33,973 nt of DNA from Caldilineaceae bacterium (GCA_023384495.1 JAHDWG010000003.1:1-33973), one strand, 5' to 3'; shown: positions 8,306 to 16,764, numbered from the stretch's first letter. Numbers and translations: made by a program. The notes: generated by a model not told the origin, from the letters alone.

Positions 8306-8455
8306 CAGCAACCTGCGCCTCTTTGCGTGGCCTTGCCCTTACAAAAAACAATGCTCGAATCATGGTCGCTCGCTATGTCGATCTGAATGCGCTTGCCTGG
8401 CGATACGCGCGCGGTATACGACAGGCGCCATGCCCCTGAAGCGCACATCCTTTAT

Positions 8456-8534
8456 GACTTACGCAGCGCCTGAAGTTTGCCAGGGGAATCTTCAAGCGCG
8501 ATCGTCGTGCGGTCAGTCAAGGCTTGCGTAAGTC
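8456..8534. mobile_element. MITE-like 79-bp element
   Basis: Perfect 10-bp terminal inverted repeats GACTTACGCA (8456-8465) / TGCGTAAGTC (8525-8534), with weaker complementarity continuing inward (GCGCCTGAAG against a CTTCAAG/CAGTCAAGGC region). Length and ends fit a non-autonomous miniature element or a relic of an insertion sequence. No coding capacity and no obvious target duplication in the flanks. Confidence 0.5.
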
Positions 8535-8657
8535 CTGTTCTTATTTGTAATACGATTCGGAAGAAGAATGTTCTTGCGGTGGGTTTGAATGAAGTGGGAA
8601 AGGGGTATTCCTAGCCCGTCGTCCAATAGGATACCGGCCTGCGTTTCGTCGCACCAG

Positions 8658-8681
8658 GTACAAAATGTACTAGTCTTGTAC
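8658..8681. promoter_or_regulatory. GTAC palindromic site
   Basis: GTACAA (8658-8663) and TTGTAC (8676-8681) form an inverted repeat spaced by 12 bp, and GTAC is repeated inside (8667-8670). It directly abuts the second promoter/hairpin module. It could be an operator for a dimeric regulator or chance; no cognate regulator is adjacent. Confidence 0.25.
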
Positions 8682-8685
8682 TAAA

Positions 8686-8764
8686 CTGCGGTTGCTTTGA
8701 AAACGCGAATGACAGTTAGCTGAATGTGCAATAAATCTCGCGTTTTCAAACAGAGCAAAATATA
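8686..8764 (-). promoter_or_regulatory. Promoter plus leader hairpin, copy 2
   Basis: Same module as at 1729-1809. On the minus strand TATATT (reverse of 8759-8764) sits exactly as far from GCTCTG as TATACT does in copy 1. A perfect 13-bp stem TTTGAAAACGCGA / TCGCGTTTTCAAA follows (arms 8738-8750 and 8696-8708, loop 29 nt), then GCAACCGCAG. The stem differs from copy 1 at its loop-proximal end but stays fully paired, while the loops are unrelated. No convincing gene starts within 300 nt downstream; the MFS gene begins about 380 nt on. It may drive that gene, a small RNA, or nothing. Confidence 0.55.
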
Positions 8765-8779
8765 ATACGAAATCCGGTT

Positions 8780-8835
8780 GTTCACTTTGGGTATGTACCA
8801 GAGTGAAAAAAGGGGAATCTATGCCCAAAGTGAAC
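8780..8835. repeat. 12-bp perfect inverted repeat
   Basis: GTTCACTTTGGG (8780-8791) and CCCAAAGTGAAC (8824-8835) pair perfectly around a 32-nt loop containing AGTGAAAAAAGGGG. It stands just upstream, on the minus strand, of the copy-2 promoter module, so it could act as an operator or terminator for that unit. No gene overlaps it. Confidence 0.6.
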
Positions 8836-8897
8836 AGAGGGATTCGATACAAGCACCCTGACCTGCAGTCACGGATTGGGATGAAAATGGCGGTGTA

Positions 8898-8978
8898 CAG
8901 CAAGCGACACAGAGCACACAGAGGATTTTATTTACAAAATAAGCCAGCTTGCTCTTCTCCGTGTTCTGTGTCGCGCTG
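8898..8978. repeat. CACAGAG-type palindromic repeat, copy 2
   Basis: Arms GCGACACAGA (8904-8913) / TCTGTGTCGC (8965-8974) with flanking CAGC/GCTG pairs and inner CACAGAG/CTCCGTG complementarity. Related to the palindromes at 6557-6624 and 15615-15724. The remainder of 8312-9035 holds no gene I can support. Confidence 0.65.
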
Positions 8979-9018
8979 TTTTACCCCTATTTTCATATCA
9001 GTCGAAGGTAGGTGTACG

Positions 9019-9035
9019 GGGTCAAGAGCAGACCC
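9019..9035 (-). terminator. Weak hairpin after dehydrogenase stop
   Basis: GGGTC (9019-9023) / GACCC (9031-9035) with a 7-nt loop immediately after the stop codon at 9036. It is short and lacks a T tract, so its role as a terminator is uncertain. Confidence 0.25.
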
Positions 9036-10055
9036 TCAATGCCAATCCAACAACACGCCCGTGTATGTGTTCGGCTCGTTGAGCAGGCCATCATACGCCG
9101 CTTTGATCGCCGCCGGCGCCATGCGGTGCGAGATGAGCGGCGCCAGGTGCAACTGTCCGCGCCGCAGCCAGTCGAAGATCATCTGCTGCTTGCTATACTG
9201 CGACGGCGCCTTGCCCACATCGGGGTACATGGGCAGCCGCCACTCCAGCGCGCCCCGCACCGTGACCCAGCGTAGGTGTACGTCCGACAACAGCTCGGTG
9301 AGGTTGCCCTCGACCGCCACCCGCGGGCTGCCTAAGATCACCAATTGGCCAAAGCTGGCCGTGCTGCGCAGCGCCTGCATCACCACCCGGCTGTCGCCCA
9401 CGGCGTCGATGGTGATCTCGGCCAGTTCGCCGCCGGTTAGGTCGGCAATCGCCTGCTGCACCTCCGCCGGCGCGCCACCCACCGTCCACTCGATGCCGCA
9501 TCGTTGGGCCAGGGCGCGCCGTTCGGCCACTGGGTCTACCCCAATCACACGGCAGCCCTGTAGCCGCATCATCTGGGCGGCCAGGTTGCCCACCAGCCCC
9601 AACCCAAAGACGGCCACCCACGGGTTGCCGCGAAACTCGGCCACATAGACCGCCGTCGCGGCCACGCCCGCCATGCGCGAGGCCGCCACTAGATCCGGCG
9701 TAATGTCATCTGGCGCGGGGACCACCAGCCGCTCTTCGCTGTAGCGAAAGGCCGAGGCGTGTGGCCCATAGGTGAAGACTCGCTGCCCTACCCCGGCGCG
9801 CTTCACTTGCTCGCCCACGGCGCGCACAATGCCACAGTTGGCGTAGCCCGACTTCCACGGGTAGGCGCACCACGCGCCGGGCTGAAAGACCTTGGGCTCG
9901 CGGCCCGTATAGTTGGCAAGCTCGGTGCCGCTGCTGATAAAGCTCCATTCGCTCTCGATGAACAGCTCACGCGGCCCCAGCGTTGCTTCGTCCAGCGTAA
10001 GCGCCTGCAATTCCGCCTGATGTTGGCCGGTGACCACAACCTGTTTGATCTCCAT
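9036..10055 (-). CDS. Zinc-type alcohol dehydrogenase-like MDR protein
   Basis: 339 residues, typical length of medium-chain dehydrogenase/reductases. The GroES-like N-terminal domain (about 1-125) has SFISSGTELANYTG (38-51), the pattern of the BchC-like MDR subgroup, in place of the usual GICGSD zinc motif. The Rossmann domain carries GLGLVG (151-156) with a following VDPVAERR (about 173-180), consistent with NAD(P)H binding. The classical structural-zinc Cys cluster is not apparent, so it may be zinc-independent or atypical. The ATG at 10055 has GAGGGAA 6 nt upstream. It is transcribed divergently from the GDPD operon across a 210-bp gap. Substrate unknown; this subgroup includes sugar/polyol-type and tetrapyrrole-side-chain dehydrogenases, and nothing nearby points to bacteriochlorophyll synthesis. 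Confidence 0.88.
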   Translation of the reverse strand: MEIKQVVVTGQHQAELQALTLDEATLGPRELFIESEWSFISSGTELANYTGREPKVFQPGAWCAYPWKSGYANCGIVRAVGEQVKRAGVGQRVFTYGPHASAFRYSEERLVVPAPDDITPDLVAASRMAGVAATAVYVAEFRGNPWVAVFGLGLVGNLAAQMMRLQGCRVIGVDPVAERRALAQRCGIEWTVGGAPAEVQQAIADLTGGELAEITIDAVGDSRVVMQALRSTASFGQLVILGSPRVAVEGNLTELLSDVHLRWVTVRGALEWRLPMYPDVGKAPSQYSKQQMIFDWLRRGQLHLAPLISHRMAPAAIKAAYDGLLNEPNTYTGVLLDWH

Positions 10056-10168
10056 GGATTCCCTCGCAGAATGTGAATATGTGATGGGTGATACGCAATA
10101 GAGTTAGCGTAGCACAAAGCCCAAACTCCCACAAACCGGCTTGCGATTTCCCTCGCACGGGCCCTTGT

Positions 10169-10198
10169 TTGGCTACGGCGGCGGGTACGCAGTACAAT
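10169..10198 (+). promoter_or_regulatory. Candidate promoter of the GDPD operon
   Basis: TTGGCT (10169-10174) and TACAAT (10193-10198) separated by 18 bp, in the divergent gap between the dehydrogenase and GDPD genes. It would give a leader of about 60 nt. The match is good at -10 and moderate at -35. Confidence 0.4.
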
Positions 10199-10265
10199 CA
10201 AGGCAACAATTTGACCATAGACCGAACTGGCTGTCCAGCTCACCACAGACGCGCGACCAGAGACC

Positions 10266-11048
10266 ATGTCCAGATTACCCATCCATGCCCCCGCTCGCTT
10301 TCGCATCATCGCCCATCGCGGCGCATCGGCCTATGCGCCCGAAAACACGCTGGCCGCCTTTGAACTGGCCGCGCGCATGGGCGTCACCGAGTTCGAGACC
10401 GACGCCCAACTGAGCCGCGATGGCCAGGTGCTGCTCTGCCATGACGACACGCTGGAACGTTACGGCCACGGCGCACAGCAGGTCGAAGCCATGACCGCCG
10501 CCGACCTGTTGGCGCTGGACATGGGCGCCTGGTTCTCGCCCTTTCTTTACGGCGGCGCACGCATGATGACGCTCGATGCGCTCTTTCGTCACTTTGGCCC
10601 CGCGTTTGTCTATCACATCGAGATTAAGGGCAGCGCGCCGGGCCTAGAAGCAGCGGTAGCTGGCCTGGTGGCGCAATACGGCCTGGCGGCGCAGACCGTC
10701 ATCACGTCGTTCCGCTTTGACGCGCTGGCGCAAATGCACGCCCACGCGCCCGACCTGCGTCTGGGTTGGCTGGTCGACCGCGGCGACGCCCCGACCCTGG
10801 CGCAAGCGCGGCAACTTCCCCTCCTCCAGCTCTGCCCGCGGGCCGAATTCGTGACGCCCGCAGCAGTGGCCGCTGCGCGCGCGATTGCCCCCGAAGTGCG
10901 CGCCTGGGGCCTCACCGGCAGCCGCGCCCAGACGCTCGAACGCATCGAGCGCGTCATCGCCGCCGGTTGCGACGGCATGACCATCGACTGGCCCGACTGG
11001 GTCGTCGCACATGCACAGCCCACTGAGCAAACCGGAGCCGCGCCTTGA
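10266..11048 (+). CDS. Glycerophosphodiester phosphodiesterase (UgpQ-like)
   Basis: 260 residues. The N-terminus contains the GDPD active-site set: IIAHRGASAYAPENT (H17, R18, E26, N27), then TEFETDAQLSRDG (metal ligands E44 and D46) and LLCHDDTLER (H59). Later strands YHIEIKG (with E and K) and a C-terminal GCDGMTIDWPD complete the TIM barrel. These enzymes hydrolyse glycerophosphodiesters to glycerol-3-phosphate and an alcohol. No signal peptide, so the cytosolic UgpQ type is likely. The ATG at 10266 lacks a strong ribosome site. First gene of a five-gene plus-strand unit, overlapping the next gene by 4 nt, which indicates translational coupling. Confidence 0.93.
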   Translation: MSRLPIHAPARFRIIAHRGASAYAPENTLAAFELAARMGVTEFETDAQLSRDGQVLLCHDDTLERYGHGAQQVEAMTAADLLALDMGAWFSPFLYGGARMMTLDALFRHFGPAFVYHIEIKGSAPGLEAAVAGLVAQYGLAAQTVITSFRFDALAQMHAHAPDLRLGWLVDRGDAPTLAQARQLPLLQLCPRAEFVTPAAVAAARAIAPEVRAWGLTGSRAQTLERIERVIAAGCDGMTIDWPDWVVAHAQPTEQTGAAP

Positions 11049-12183
11049 ACACCCTGACCCAACAGTGGCGGCCTGAGTTTCCCGGTCTTGCCGAAAGCGT
11101 CTATCTCAACACCTGTTCGCTTGGCCAGTTGAGCCGGCGCGGCGCGGCCGCGGTCAATCGTTTCCTCGATCTGTGGATGCGTCATGGGGCCAGCGCCTGG
11201 TATGAGCTATGGCTGGGCGAGCTGGCCGATACGCGCGCCCGCTTTGCCCGTCTCATCAACGCCCAGCCCCACGAGGTGGCGATCTTGCCCAGCGTAGGCG
11301 TGGCCCTCAGCGTCATCGCCAGCAGCCTCGACTACCGGCAGCGTCCCGATGTCATCGTCACCGAGATGGACTTCCCCACCATCCCCTATCAGTGGATGGC
11401 GCGCAACCGTGAGGGCGCCCAGGTGCGCTTCCTGCCCACGCCCGACCGGGTGCAGGTTCCGCTGGCGGCCTTTGCCGAGGCCATCACCGGGCGGACGGCC
11501 CTGGTCGCCACCACCCATGTCTTCTTCACCAGCGGCTGGGTGCAAGACATTGCCGCCATTAGCCGGCTGGCCCACGAACAGGGCGCGCTGGCCCTCATCG
11601 ACGGCTACCAGGCCGCCGGGCAGATCCCGGTGGATGTCAAAGCCGCCGATGTGGATGTCTATATCAGCGGCGGGCTCAAGTGGCTCTTGGGTGGCCCCGG
11701 CATTGTGCTGATGTATGTCAAGGAGGCGCTCATCGAGCAGTTGCGCCCCACCACCACCGGCTGGTTTGCCGCCAAAGATATGTTCAAGTTCAACCCCGAC
11801 CGCTTTGAGATGGCCGAAGACGCCCGCCGCTTTGAGCCGGGCACGCCGGCGATGGCCGCTGTCTATGCCGCCAATGCCGGCATGGGCATCATCGAAGAGA
11901 TTGGCGTGGACGCCGTGCACGCGCGCACGCAGGCGCTGGCCGCCGATCTGCACGCGCGGTTGCGCCGCGCCGGCCTCGAACCACGCCTGCCCGACGACCC
12001 GGCGCGCCACGCCGGGATCACCGCGCTGCCCGTTGCAGACCCGCCCGCCGTGGTGAAGGCGCTCAAAGCACAGAAGATCATCATCGACTACCGGCCCGGT
12101 CTGCTCCGCCTCAGCCCCTATTTCTACAACACCGAGGAAGAGAACCAGATCCTCGTCGACGCCCTGCTCGCCGCGCTGGACCA

Positions 12184-12187
<4 letters not shown>
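11045..12187 (+). CDS. Class-V aminotransferase-fold PLP enzyme
   Basis: 380 residues, fold-type I, class V (SufS/kynureninase/isopenicillin-epimerase group). Visible features: N-terminal [14 protein letters not shown] (about 20-33), H158 in [10 protein letters not shown]186 in LIDGYQAAG (pyridine-nitrogen Asp) and K212 in [14 protein letters not shown] (Schiff-base lysine). It lacks the mobile active-site Cys loop expected of cysteine desulfurases, so an aminotransferase, hydrolase or epimerase role is more likely; the substrate is unknown. The start is probably a TTG at 11045 inside the TTGA that ends GDPD, with GGAG about 10 nt upstream, giving a 4-nt overlap. Its stop overlaps the mevalonate kinase start in the same way. 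Confidence 0.9.
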
Positions 12188-13161
<974 letters not shown>

Positions 13162-13163
13162 AA

Positions 13164-14912
13164 ATGCGCATCCGTCCACGTCTCTTTTGGATCACGCTCG
13201 CGCTGACTGCCATGCTGGCTTTGACCACGCTTGCACTCCGGCTGGGGAACGGCGCCGCGCCCGATCCGCCCGAGGGCGACCCGCCCCCGGCCACGCCCAG
13301 CGAACCCGCCGAATCGCTGCCGGTTGCCACGCCCAGCGCGCTGCCGGCGTGGCCGGATGAGGACGGCCCGGCGGCGCCCGTCATCTTTGTCGAAGCCGTA
13401 GCGCAAGACGCCGACACCTTCAACCCCGTCCTTACCACCAATCCAACCAGCCTGGCCGTGGCGCGCAAGATCTTCCCCGCGCTGCTGGAGCTGGATGCGC
13501 AGAGCGGCCTGCCCTTCCCCACTGCGCTGGTGGAGACGTGGGCGCCGTCACCCGATGGGCGCAGCTACACCTTCACGCTGCGCGGCGACATGGCGTGGAG
13601 TGACGGCCAGCCGGTGACGGCGTGGGATGTGCAGTTCACCTTTGCGGCCCTGACATCCGAAGCGGTGCAAAGCCCCTATCGGGCCGCCCTGGCGTCGATG
13701 GAGCAAGTTGTGGTCATCAACGACCAGACGCTGATGGTGACCTTTCAGCAGACCGATTGTAGCCTGCTCCACCGCCTGCGCCATCCCCTGTTGCCCAGCC
13801 ATCGCTACGCGGTCGATTTTGGCGATCTGCGCGACAACCCACTTAACCTGGCGCCCACGGTCAACGCCGGCCCCTTCCGTTTTGACGAATGGCGGCCCGG
13901 CGACGCGATCCGCCTCGTCCGCAGCCCCGACGCGCGGGACGAGGGCGCGCCCCCCGTTGACGAATGGCATTACCGCATCCAGCCCGACGCCGCCCTGCAG
14001 GTGGCCGAGCTGCTGGCCGGCCAACTCCACGCGGCATCCGTCCCCGCCGACTTGGTTGCAATGGTGACCGGCGACGAACGCGTCGTTCTCCACCAGGTTC
14101 CCGGCGACAGCTTCAGCTTTCTCGCCCTCAACCTGGCCGACCCGCAGGCGCCCCAGGCCGGGCAAGACGCCGCGGGCAGACTCGTTGCACAGACGCCGCA
14201 CCCGGTCCTGGGTGATCCGTGGGTACGCCGGGCCGTGGCGCTGGCGCTCGACACGGCGCCGCTGCTCGCCATTGCCTATGGCGAGCAGAGCTACCGGCTG
14301 CCCAGCTATGTGCTCCCCACCGTCGATTGGGCCTACGACCAAAGCCTGACGCCCCTGCCCCATGCCCCCGCCGAGGCGGCCGCGCTGCTCGATGAGGCCG
14401 GCTGGGTGATGGGGGCCGACGGTATCCGCATGCGGGGTGGCGAGCCGCTGGCGCTGACGCTCATCACCAACGACGACAACGCCGCCCGCGTACAGATGGG
14501 GGTATTGGCGCAGCAGCAACTGGCGCAGGCGGGCATCGCCGTCGAGTTTTCCCCGCTGCCGTTTGAAGCAATGGCCGCATCCTTGCTGGGCCAACAGTTT
14601 GACCTGGCGCTGGCCGGGTGGGAACAGATCGGGCCGGACCCGGCGGCCAGCACCTTCTGGCACAGCCGCGACGACCGGCCCGGCGTGGGGCTGAATGTGG
14701 TCAGCTTTCAAGACGCCGAAGTAGACCGCTGGCTCGACGAAGCGGCTGCGTGGCCGGGCTGTGCGCCGGAACCGCGCGGCGAACGCTATCGGTTGGCGCA
14801 GCAACGGCTTTACACCGAAACGCCCTTCGTCGTGCTGGGCGGCCCGTTGGTCACCTGGGCCTATGACGCCCGCTGGCAACATCTGACGCCAGGGCCGTGG
14901 GGTAGGGAGTGA
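13164..14912 (+). CDS. Peptide/nickel-type ABC solute-binding protein (SBP_bac_5)
   Basis: 582 residues. The N-terminus MRIRPRLFWITLALTAMLAL (1-20) is a signal peptide or anchor with no lipobox cysteine, followed by a Pro/Ala/Glu-rich linker (about 30-70). The family-5 binding fold starts at about 75: DADTFNPVLTTNPTSLAVAR, LVETWAPSPDGRSYTFTLRG, then WSDGQPVTAWDVQFTFAAL, all typical of DppA/OppA proteins. WVRRAVALALDT (about 353) and the C-terminal lobe complete it. It would capture a peptide-like or other solute outside the membrane, yet no permease or ATPase gene is nearby. It starts 2 nt after the mevalonate kinase stop, implying co-translation. The missing Cys suggests anchoring by the N-terminal helix. 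Confidence 0.9.
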   Translation: MRIRPRLFWITLALTAMLALTTLALRLGNGAAPDPPEGDPPPATPSEPAESLPVATPSALPAWPDEDGPAAPVIFVEAVAQDADTFNPVLTTNPTSLAVARKIFPALLELDAQSGLPFPTALVETWAPSPDGRSYTFTLRGDMAWSDGQPVTAWDVQFTFAALTSEAVQSPYRAALASMEQVVVINDQTLMVTFQQTDCSLLHRLRHPLLPSHRYAVDFGDLRDNPLNLAPTVNAGPFRFDEWRPGDAIRLVRSPDARDEGAPPVDEWHYRIQPDAALQVAELLAGQLHAASVPADLVAMVTGDERVVLHQVPGDSFSFLALNLADPQAPQAGQDAAGRLVAQTPHPVLGDPWVRRAVALALDTAPLLAIAYGEQSYRLPSYVLPTVDWAYDQSLTPLPHAPAEAAALLDEAGWVMGADGIRMRGGEPLALTLITNDDNAARVQMGVLAQQQLAQAGIAVEFSPLPFEAMAASLLGQQFDLALAGWEQIGPDPAASTFWHSRDDRPGVGLNVVSFQDAEVDRWLDEAAAWPGCAPEPRGERYRLAQQRLYTETPFVVLGGPLVTWAYDARWQHLTPGPWGRE

Positions 14913-14948
14913 AGAGTCATCATCAACAATCTGCAAGAGGGGAAGGGT

Positions 14949-15575
14949 ATGCAACGAATAACGGCGGTAGAGCCGGCGGAACTGGCCGAGTTGGAGCGCC
15001 AGTGGGGGCCGGTGGCCATGGAGCGCCACCAGTTGGCCGTGGACCATCCCTTTCTCACCGGCGAGAACCAAATGCTGGTGGGCAATGGCCGGCGGGCCGA
15101 GGTCTGTTATGTCATGCACCAGGGCAACCCGAAGGCTGGGGTGCTGCTGCACATCAAAACCTTCTATCCGCACGGGGCCTATCGCTTGCCCACTGGGGGA
15201 ATTCACCAGGGCGAAGGGGTGGTGGACACGCTGGCGCGTGAAGTGGAGGAAGAGACCGGCCTCACCGTGGGCAATGGCGGCGCGCAGGTGCGGGTCGAAC
15301 GCCTGTTGGGTGTGGTGGCCTGCGACTTTGTGCATGGCGCGTTGGCGCGCACGCTGCCCTTTGCCACCTACGCCTTTCTGGTGCAGATGCCGCTGGGGGC
15401 GGCGCTCACCCCGCGCGACGCCAGCGAGCAGATCGGCGGCTGGCAGTGGCGCCCGCCCGCGGCGTTGCCCCAGGTGGCCGACTATCTCGAACAGGTGAGG
15501 ACCTTTTCACCCCAGTGGGGCGATTGGGGCCGTTACCGGGCGCTGATCCACCGCTTTGTCGCCCGCCGGGTGTGA
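14949..15575 (+). CDS. NUDIX hydrolase
   Basis: 208 residues. A complete Nudix box spans residues 83-105 (GGIHQGEGVVDTLAREVEEE then TGL): G83, E89, R97, E98, E101, E102, G104, the magnesium-binding helix that cleaves nucleoside-diphosphate-linked substrates. The preceding strand region (VCYVMHQGNPKAGVLLHIKT) and the following VERLLGVVACDFVHG are usual for the fold. It lacks the TxHPL-type pattern of type-1 isopentenyl-diphosphate isomerases. The ATG at 14949 has AGGGGAAGG just upstream. Last gene of the GDPD to NUDIX unit, 36 nt after the binding-protein gene. Co-location with mevalonate kinase invites the idea of a prenyl-diphosphate substrate, but this is unproven. Confidence 0.9.
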   Translation: MQRITAVEPAELAELERQWGPVAMERHQLAVDHPFLTGENQMLVGNGRRAEVCYVMHQGNPKAGVLLHIKTFYPHGAYRLPTGGIHQGEGVVDTLAREVEEETGLTVGNGGAQVRVERLLGVVACDFVHGALARTLPFATYAFLVQMPLGAALTPRDASEQIGGWQWRPPAALPQVADYLEQVRTFSPQWGDWGRYRALIHRFVARRV

Positions 15576-15614
15576 TCGCCACCGCGCGATACGCTGGTCT
15601 GAAAATGGGACAAA

Positions 15615-15724
15615 ACAGCGCAACACAGAGGGCGCGGAGACTGCACAGAGCACACAGAGAAATACCTCAGTGTGCTCTGTAGTGTGCTCTGTGTCTCCTC
15701 GGTGTTCTCTGTGTTCCTGCTGTA
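15615..15724. repeat. CACAGAG-type palindromic repeat, copy 3
   Basis: About 110-bp near-palindrome in the 218-bp gap between convergent NUDIX and RAM-domain genes. Left segments ACAGCGCAACACAGAG, GGAGACTGCACAGAGCACA; right segments TGTGCTCTGTGTCTCC and CTCTGTGTTCCTGCTGT pair in nested order. The tract contains a local duplication of the GTGTGCTCTGT unit (15670-15692). It is the longest of three family members in the window and may serve as a bidirectional terminator here. Confidence 0.75.
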
Positions 15725-15793
15725 CGCTGCCCTTTTCTTCGCTTTCGGTGTCCGCAGGGCATGATGACTGCTGGCGCGCCGGTTCGATGGATG

Positions 15794-16534
15794 TTACTTG
15801 CCGGCGCCCAACCGTTGGGCGCGCTCATCGGTGAAGTAGAGCTCGCAGAGGCCGACAATGTCATCGGCGCGGGCAAGCCAGCGCCAGTCCATGATGATGC
15901 TCATCTCGGTATCGATGACGCCGGGTGTGGTGCGCACCCAGCTCATGAGGTAGCCAGTGAGCGCAGCGTCATTGGCGCCCAGCAGCATCAACATCAGGTC
16001 AGCGTCATTGCTGTGATAGCAGTTGAGCAGCCAGACGCGGCGCACCTCGGGGTGGGGCGGCAATGCCAGCAGCGCCTCGAAACAGGAGCGATCCGCGCCA
16101 GGCTGCACGTCGATCAGCACGTTGCCCACCACCGTCGAGCTGGCCGGGCTGACCTCCATCTCCAAGTCCAACAAGACATCGATGTCAATGTGGCCGCCAA
16201 AGCTAAGGATGGTGGTCGTCTCACGCACCCCATCGACGGCGCGGACGTTGTCGATCATAAAATCGTTGAACTCTGAAAAATCTGTCACGGTGCAGACGAA
16301 GCGCAAATCGGCGCGCTGGCGCTGCCAGTGCACCCAGAGCGGCGCAACGCCGGGGGTGTGATAGCGGCGCAGGTTACTGAGCAACTGCTCGCGCGCCAGT
16401 TCATCCTTGCCGCTCATAATATCGGCGTCGATAAAGGCCAGCATCGGCTGCGCAGCGCCCCGCTGATACCCCTCTATCGCCTCATCCGTCCGCACGGCTG
16501 CCTTACCTGCTACATCATTTTGTGTCACTGCCAT
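15794..16534 (-). CDS. HTH-less protein with two Lrp/AsnC RAM-like domains
   Basis: 246 residues from the ATG at 16534, chosen because AGGAGGAA lies about 5 nt upstream; a longer open frame extends to 16729 without signals. Two successive alpha/beta ferredoxin-like units are visible. The first (about 30-125) is MLAFIDADIMSGKDELAREQ, then LRFVCTVTDFSEFNDFMIDN and VRAVDGVRETTTILSFG. The second (about 138-235) is GNVLIDVQPGADRSCFEALL, then DLMLMLLGANDAALTGYLMS and WVRTTPGVIDTEMSIIM. The pattern 'D....L.G.nd..l..f....v....GV..t.T.i' is that of the Lrp/AsnC ligand-binding (RAM) domain. No DNA-binding helix-turn-helix is present. Likely a small-molecule sensor or dimerising protein; exact role unknown. 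Confidence 0.75.
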   Translation of the reverse strand: MAVTQNDVAGKAAVRTDEAIEGYQRGAAQPMLAFIDADIMSGKDELAREQLLSNLRRYHTPGVAPLWVHWQRQRADLRFVCTVTDFSEFNDFMIDNVRAVDGVRETTTILSFGGHIDIDVLLDLEMEVSPASSTVVGNVLIDVQPGADRSCFEALLALPPHPEVRRVWLLNCYHSNDADLMLMLLGANDAALTGYLMSWVRTTPGVIDTEMSIIMDWRWLARADDIVGLCELYFTDERAQRLGAGK

Positions 16535-16564
16535 GATTCCTCCTGAGCCACATATCGTACGGCT

Positions 16565-16593
16565 ATTGTATCGGCGAACAGAAAGCGGGGCAA
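16565..16593 (-). promoter_or_regulatory. Promoter of the RAM-domain gene
   Basis: On the minus strand TTGCCC (reverse of 16588-16593) and TACAAT (reverse of 16565-16570) are separated by 17 bp, about 30 nt upstream of the ATG at 16534 with its AGGAGG site. Good geometry for a housekeeping-sigma promoter. Confidence 0.5.
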
Positions 16594-16651
16594 CTTTGGG
16601 GCCACAGTGGGGCGCGGTTTGCATTGCCTCCCACACCATTGGCCTTGCAAA

Positions 16652-16680
16652 TTGACACAACCCCATAAACTGGGGACAAT
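16652..16680 (+). promoter_or_regulatory. Promoter of the PEP-synthase-linker-like gene
   Basis: A perfect TTGACA (16652-16657) and GACAAT (16675-16680) are separated by 17 bp. A short CCCC/GGGG dyad (16661-16675) lies between the boxes. The predicted leader is about 75-125 nt, depending on which start codon is used. Confidence 0.5.
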
Positions 16681-16764
16681 AGGGTCGATTTACGGTGACC
16701 GGGTGGATGTGTACAGCCAGCCGGCACACAATCGGCCCAATCGGATGCCTTCACCGGTTGCTAT

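Noticed and set aside
8803-9648. 281-codon plus-strand open frame
   Set aside because: Runs through the CACAGAG palindrome and antisense to the dehydrogenase; composition (S/T/R-rich) is not protein-like.
9036-10055. Bacteriochlorophyllide dehydrogenase (BchC) assignment
   Set aside because: The subgroup pattern is similar, but there are no photosynthesis genes in the window and the subgroup is broad; left as a generic MDR dehydrogenase.
13548-15335. 595-codon minus-strand open frame
   Set aside because: It lies antisense to the solute-binding protein and NUDIX genes, both with clear motifs, and its translation is low-complexity His/Arg/Gln-rich without a recognisable fold; it is a GC-driven shadow.
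16535-16729. N-terminal extension of the RAM-domain protein to 16729
   Set aside because: The AGGAGGAA before the ATG at 16534 and the promoter at 16565-16593 place the start at 16534; the extension would overlap the promoter.
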